The notes beneath the pieces were generated by a model. It had not been told where the DNA came from, searched no databases, and worked only from the letters and a program-made list of their open reading frames with translations. From Polaribacter aestuariivivens (GTDB taxonomy: Bacteria; Bacteroidota; Bacteroidia; Flavobacteriales; Flavobacteriaceae), in NCBI RefSeq assembly GCF_005885675.1, contig NZ_VANR01000004.1, forward strand, positions 124,001 to 188,000: 64,000 bases of DNA, read 5' to 3'. Shown here piece after piece: positions 60,798 through 64,000 of the stretch. A program made the position numbers and the translations under genes. The first letter of the stretch is position 1. Each line of letters begins with the position of its first letter.

Positions 60798-61259
60798 ATG
60801 AAAAGCAATAAAATTTTAAATATTTTAATTGCAGTCATCGCCATTATTGGAGCATTTCTTTTCATAAGAATATTTATGGAAGATGTAGATACTCTAAAAG
60901 TTGATGGTGACTTGCAAAATAAAGTAATAAGCCCAATTATTTATTTTTCTACAATTTTGTTTTACGCAGCAGTAGTTATAGCAATCGTATTGTCTTTGTG
61001 GAATTTAATAAGAAACCCTCAAAACCTTAAAAAAACCTTATTAGGTATTGGAGTATTAGGAGTGGTTTTAATTGTAGCTTACTTTATGTCAGATACGCAA
61101 GCAGTTTTAGACACACAAGGTGAAGTTTTACCTGGTGGAGAAGAAGGCTCAACAACCAATAAATGGGTTGGAACAGGTATCATATACAGCATAATATTAG
61201 GAGCAATAGCATCGCTATTTTTCGTATACGATTTAGTAAAAGGATTAATAAAATCATAA
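60798..61259 (+). CDS. Uncharacterised four-helix membrane protein in the ExbBD operon
   Basis: 153 residues; no recognised family. Four predicted membrane helices at about 7-26, 46-66, 82-100 and 126-148, with a negatively charged loop (PGGEEGSTTNKW near 118). It sits between exbB (11 bases upstream) and exbD (4 bases downstream), so it is surely co-transcribed, and I expect it to be an extra subunit or assembly factor of the proton channel. The function is an inference from position. Confidence 0.72.
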   Translation: MKSNKILNILIAVIAIIGAFLFIRIFMEDVDTLKVDGDLQNKVISPIIYFSTILFYAAVVIAIVLSLWNLIRNPQNLKKTLLGIGVLGVVLIVAYFMSDTQAVLDTQGEVLPGGEEGSTTNKWVGTGIIYSIILGAIASLFFVYDLVKGLIKS

Positions 61260-61263
61260 AATT

Positions 61264-61893
61264 ATGGCAAGAAGAGAGAATCCAGAAATTAATGCAGGTT
61301 CTATGGCAGATATTGCCTTCTTGCTATTAATTTTCTTTTTAGTAACTACCACAATGAATGTAGATTCTGGTATTTCTAAAAAGTTATCAGAAAAACCACC
61401 ACCAGATTACGTACCACCTATTGTAAAGGAGCGAAATATTTTTGAAGTAAATTTAAACTTTAGAAATGAGCTTCAAGTTGAAGGTGAAAGAATGGAAATT
61501 AAAGATCTAAAAGAAGCTGCAAAAGCTTTTATAGATAATGGTGGAGGTGAAGGAAAAGTTGAAAACGGTGTAGCTACAGGACCTTGTACTTATTGTAAAG
61601 GTGAAAAAAGTTCAGAATCTTCAGATCACCCAAACAAGGCAATTATATCTGTTTTAAGTGATAGAGGAACTGAGTATGGTGTTTATTTAAAAGTTCAAAA
61701 TGAATTGTTAAGAGCATATACTGAACTTAGAAATAGATTATCTACAGAACGTTATGGCATATCTTTTGATGAATTAGAAGAAGCATACAAAAGCGATAGA
61801 GAAAATGAAGCTTTGAAAAGAAAAGTTGAAGATATAAAAACAGCATATCCTCAAATTATTTCTGATGCAGAACCAACATCTTCTGGTAATTAA
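61264..61893 (+). CDS. exbD: ExbD/TolR-family protein with periplasmic CxxC insert
   Basis: 209 residues, longer than E. coli ExbD (141). A single N-terminal membrane helix contains the proton-relay Asp: AGSMADIAFLLLIFFLVTT. The periplasmic part has an insert with a CTYC pair (Cys108 and Cys111) before SDHPNKAIISVLSD, and a long C-terminal helix (about 145-209). ExbD transmits the proton force to TonB. The insert suggests a disulfide or metal site, not a feature of classical ExbD. Confidence 0.92.
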   Translation: MARRENPEINAGSMADIAFLLLIFFLVTTTMNVDSGISKKLSEKPPPDYVPPIVKERNIFEVNLNFRNELQVEGERMEIKDLKEAAKAFIDNGGGEGKVENGVATGPCTYCKGEKSSESSDHPNKAIISVLSDRGTEYGVYLKVQNELLRAYTELRNRLSTERYGISFDELEEAYKSDRENEALKRKVEDIKTAYPQIISDAEPTSSGN

Positions 61894-61910
61894 TTAAAAA
61901 AATAACAATT

Positions 61911-62375
61911 ATGTCTAAATTTAGAAAAAAGAAAAAAGGAATGCCAGCAGTAAACACTGCAGCTTTACCTGACATCGTTTTTATGTTGTTATTTTTCTTC
62001 ATGGTTACTACAACTATGAGAGAAACAGATTTAAAACTTGAAGCTCCAAGATTACCTTCTGCAACAGAAGTAAAAAAATTAGAGCATAAAAGTTTAGTAA
62101 CTACGATTTACGTTGGTAAAGCAAAAGATCCTAAATACGGAACAGGTTATAATAGAATTCAGTTAAATGATAAAATTGCAACTGCAGATGATGTACCTGC
62201 TTTTATCATTAACTCAAGAACAAAAGTTTCTGAAGCTGAAATTCCATTTATGACAACTTCTATTAAAGCAGATAGAGAATCTAATGTAGGTACAATTACA
62301 GACATTAGACTAAAATTAAGAGATGTTAACGCTCTTAAAATTAGTTACTCTGCCTCTAAAGGAGATGGAAATTAA
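61911..62375 (+). CDS. exbD: ExbD/TolR-family protein
   Basis: 154 residues. Basic N-terminus (SKFRKKKKGMPAV), then the membrane helix with Asp: NTAALPDIVFMLLFFFMVTT, and a periplasmic domain with the usual strand/helix pattern (TTIYVGKAKD, LRDVNALKISYSASK). The second ExbD of the operon; a duplicated pair is common in Bacteroidetes. It starts 17 bases after the first exbD, and a terminator follows. Confidence 0.93.
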   Translation: MSKFRKKKKGMPAVNTAALPDIVFMLLFFFMVTTTMRETDLKLEAPRLPSATEVKKLEHKSLVTTIYVGKAKDPKYGTGYNRIQLNDKIATADDVPAFIINSRTKVSEAEIPFMTTSIKADRESNVGTITDIRLKLRDVNALKISYSASKGDGN

Positions 62376-62391
62376 TTTTTATATACATTAT

Positions 62392-62429
62392 AAAAAAGGA
62401 TAATTCAATTTTGAATTATCCTTTTTTTA
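62392..62429 (+). terminator. Terminator of the ExbBD operon
   Basis: AAAAAAGGATAATTCAA (62392-62408), 2-base spacer, TTGAATTATCCTTTTTT (62411-62427). It lies 16 bases after the second exbD stop. Confidence 0.87.
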
Positions 62430-62487
62430 TGCTCTTATTCTTCTTGAATTATGAAATAATGTATCTTTATACTTCGTTAAATACATT

Positions 62488-63162
62488 ATGAAAAAGATTT
62501 CATTCTTTACTTTACTTGTTGTTTCTTTTAGCTTTTATGCTCAAAAAGATTCTTTAAATTTAGGTGATTCCTATGCAGATGACCAAATTTATGTTTCTAT
62601 TTCTTATAGTCAGTTAAATGATCAACCTTCTTTAATATCAAAAAGTAGTTTTTCATATTCTTTATCAGGTGGTTTTATCAAAGACTTTATACTAAATAAA
62701 CAAGGAAATATTTCTTTTGCGGCTGGTATTGGTTACGGCTACGACTTTTTTAATCATAAATTAAAAGTTGAAGAGCAAAATGGTACTACTACATTTTCAA
62801 GCGATAACACAATTAATTCTAATTTTTATAAATCTCATAATATTGAATTTCCTATAGAATTTAGATGGCGAACTTCAACAGCAAATGAGTATAGTTTTTG
62901 GCGTGTTTATACAGGTGTAAAGTTTTTATATAATATTTCAAATAGCTTTCAATTTGAAGACAGTAATAGCAATAAATTTATATACAAAAACGTATCTGCT
63001 TACGACAATTTACAGTACGGACTTACCTTATCTGCTGGTTATGACGAATTTAATATCAACATTTTTTATGGCTTATCTTCGATTTTTAAAGACGCCCAAA
63101 TAAACAATGAAAATATCAATACAAAAATTTTAAAATTTGGATTAATCTTCTACTTCTTATAA
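62488..63162 (+). CDS. PorT-like outer-membrane beta-barrel
   Basis: 224 residues. Signal peptide about 1-18 (VVSFSFYAQK). The mature chain is an 8-strand-type barrel (SYSLSGGFIKDFILN, FAAGIGYGYDFFN, IEFPIEFRWRTSTANEYSFW, YGLTLSAGYDEFNINIFYG, ILKFGLIFYFL) of the PorT family, one member of which is needed for type IX secretion in gliding Bacteroidetes. Whether it is a true secretion component or a related barrel is unresolved. Its gene follows the ExbBD operon after a terminator. It overlaps the convergent PAP2-like gene by 6 bases. Confidence 0.75.
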   Translation: MKKISFFTLLVVSFSFYAQKDSLNLGDSYADDQIYVSISYSQLNDQPSLISKSSFSYSLSGGFIKDFILNKQGNISFAAGIGYGYDFFNHKLKVEEQNGTTTFSSDNTINSNFYKSHNIEFPIEFRWRTSTANEYSFWRVYTGVKFLYNISNSFQFEDSNSNKFIYKNVSAYDNLQYGLTLSAGYDEFNINIFYGLSSIFKDAQINNENINTKILKFGLIFYFL

Positions 63163-63756
63163 GAAGTAGAACGTTATAAATGGCGATAAAAAGCCTATGA
63201 AATATCCCAAATATACCTCTGTTGTAGTATGTGCTTTTAAATGCAACCTTGCATTGGCTAAAATACCAGAAAGTAGTATTGACGCAATTACAATTATTGG
63301 AAAACTATGGTTATACTTTGCACCAATAATTAAAAAAAAACCAGTAGTAATACCCATTGAGGCTAAATGTATACTTGTTTTTAAACTAAAAGCAAATAAA
63401 AGGTATATGAAAACCAACGCTCCACAAGTTGCGTAAAATAATAACCCTAAATCGTCTAATGGAGTTACTCTAAAAAGTGTATTACCTAAAAGATAAAACA
63501 ACACAATCATTATTGCAATTGGTACTTTCCTTTCTTTAATGCTATTTACATTAAAGCTTTTTATAAGCTTTAATTTTTTAAATAAAATTAGCACAAACAA
63601 AGGAATTACGTAGGTAATTGTAAATATTAAACTAAGTAAAATTAACTTTTGCTTGCTATTTAAATAATTTGGAATAAGTAAAAAATAAAGAATTACTCCA
63701 ATCGTAGGTATTACAATTGGATGCAGAATTACTGATATGGTTTTGTAAAATTTCAC
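63157..63756 (-). CDS. PAP2-like membrane protein with divergent phosphatase motifs
   Basis: 199 residues, five or six membrane helices. The PAP2 phosphatase signature is recognisable in altered form: the third motif ARLHLKAHTTTE keeps Arg170, His176 and Glu180 with the normal RX5HX3 spacing, the second has KTSIHLASMG with His130 in place of PSGH, and the first is at SIKERKVP near residue 72. It may be an undecaprenyl or lipid phosphatase, though the departures leave activity uncertain. GTG start overlaps the rpoN stop by one base (TAGTG), so it is translated with rpoN. Confidence 0.65.
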   Translation of the reverse strand: MKFYKTISVILHPIVIPTIGVILYFLLIPNYLNSKQKLILLSLIFTITYVIPLFVLILFKKLKLIKSFNVNSIKERKVPIAIMIVLFYLLGNTLFRVTPLDDLGLLFYATCGALVFIYLLFAFSLKTSIHLASMGITTGFFLIIGAKYNHSFPIIVIASILLSGILANARLHLKAHTTTEVYLGYFIGFLSPFITFYFL

Positions 63757-64000
63757 TAAATTTCTTTTCGCAAACGAGCCACAGGTAAATCTAATTGTTC
63801 TCTGTATTTTGCAACAGTTCTTCTAGCAATAGGATACCCCTTTTCTTTTAAAATAGCGGCTAATTTTTCATCTGTAAGTGGTTTTTTCTTGTTTTCTTCA
63901 GCAATTACAGTTTCTAAAATCTTTTTTATTTCTCTTGTTGAAACATCTTCTCCTTGATCATTTTTCATAGATTCAGAAAAGAAATCTTTTATAAGCTTTG
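63756..64000 (-). CDS. rpoN: RNA polymerase sigma-54 factor, C-terminal part
   Basis: The 5' part lies beyond the right edge; the visible ~81 codons (KLIKDFFSESMKNDQ onward) continue in frame to the edge. The RpoN box ARRTVAKYRE near the end is diagnostic for sigma-54 and binds the -24 promoter element, and VSTREIKKIL belongs to the C-terminal DNA-binding domain. It directs transcription dependent on enhancer-binding activators. A PAP2-like membrane gene overlaps its stop, an unusual partner. Confidence 0.95.
   Translation of the reverse strand, partial: KLIKDFFSESMKNDQGEDVSTREIKKILETVIAEENKKKPLTDEKLAAILKEKGYPIARRTVAKYREQLDLPVARLRKEI

Overview
The window is a typical chromosomal stretch of a low-GC marine Flavobacteriaceae bacterium (Polaribacter/Tenacibaculum-like; the genus is an inference). 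The evidence is strong AT bias, a type IX secretion (T9SS) sorting tail on a secreted protein, families largely restricted to Bacteroidetes (a CCDC81-type HU protein with SPOR domain, DUF4292 lipoprotein, PorT-like barrel, split atpD-atpC locus), and repeated Bacteroidetes-type promoters with a TAnnTTTG -7 box. No insertion sequence, prophage, CRISPR array, rRNA or tRNA was recognised.

Layout. 1-1.15 kb: end of a surface-polysaccharide cluster (initiating sugar transferase, GT2 glycosyltransferase). 1.2-5.3 kb: purD, a MurG-like glycosyltransferase, and a PhoR/PhoB-like two-component pair in convergent orientation. 5.5-9.9 kb: a T9SS-exported protein, a PolB-like 3'-5' exonuclease and an Uup-type ABC-F ATPase. 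9.9-10.5 kb: a gene-free 539-bp region with a strong cruciform, a hairpin terminator and direct repeats. 10.5-14.4 kb: a coupled operon of sugar nucleotidyltransferase, TPR protein, DUF4292 lipoprotein and EnvC-like degenerate LytM protein. 14.6-18.6 kb: a 998-residue AAA+/STAND-like ATPase paired with an MscS channel. 18.7-24.7 kb: a PfpI/DJ-1 protein behind a 35-bp palindrome, a second small MscS, a thioesterase, the HU-SPOR protein, dprA, an unannotated protein with kinase-like motifs and an EamA transporter. 24.8-28.1 kb: mfd with a genomic repeat inside its reading frame. 28.2-33.1 kb: a probable metal-homeostasis cluster (barrel, thioredoxin, TonB receptor, DtxR/MntR regulator, ZIP transporter) around a palindromic divergent promoter. 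33.2-43.5 kb: AddA-like helicase-nuclease, kbl, OmpA, atpD-atpC, rbfA, LolE-like permease, lipoprotein. 43.6-50.5 kb: dusB, a LytS/LytTR pair, DUF4345, M28 peptidase, TolB-like propeller, EF-hand protein. 50.5-57.7 kb: lepA, a REP pair, then an operon of TonB-type barrel, LytS kinase, LytTR regulator and cytosolic zincin. 57.9-64 kb: YugP-like metallopeptidase, asparaginase, an ExbB/ExbD operon with an extra membrane protein, a PorT-like barrel, a PAP2-like membrane protein and the end of rpoN.

How the genes fit together. Most of the window is envelope biology: polysaccharide synthesis, peptidoglycan-hydrolase regulation, lipoprotein release, TonB/ExbBD energised uptake and two LytS-LytTR relays, mixed with core information processing (mfd, dprA, addA-like, rbfA, lepA, dusB, rpoN). 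The items most worth following are the AAA+/MscS pair, the kinase-like protein at 22.8 kb, the metal-regulated divergent promoter at 31.5 kb, and several dispersed palindromic repeats. One of those repeats is translated inside mfd, one supplies a start codon, and one splits a kinase/regulator operon.
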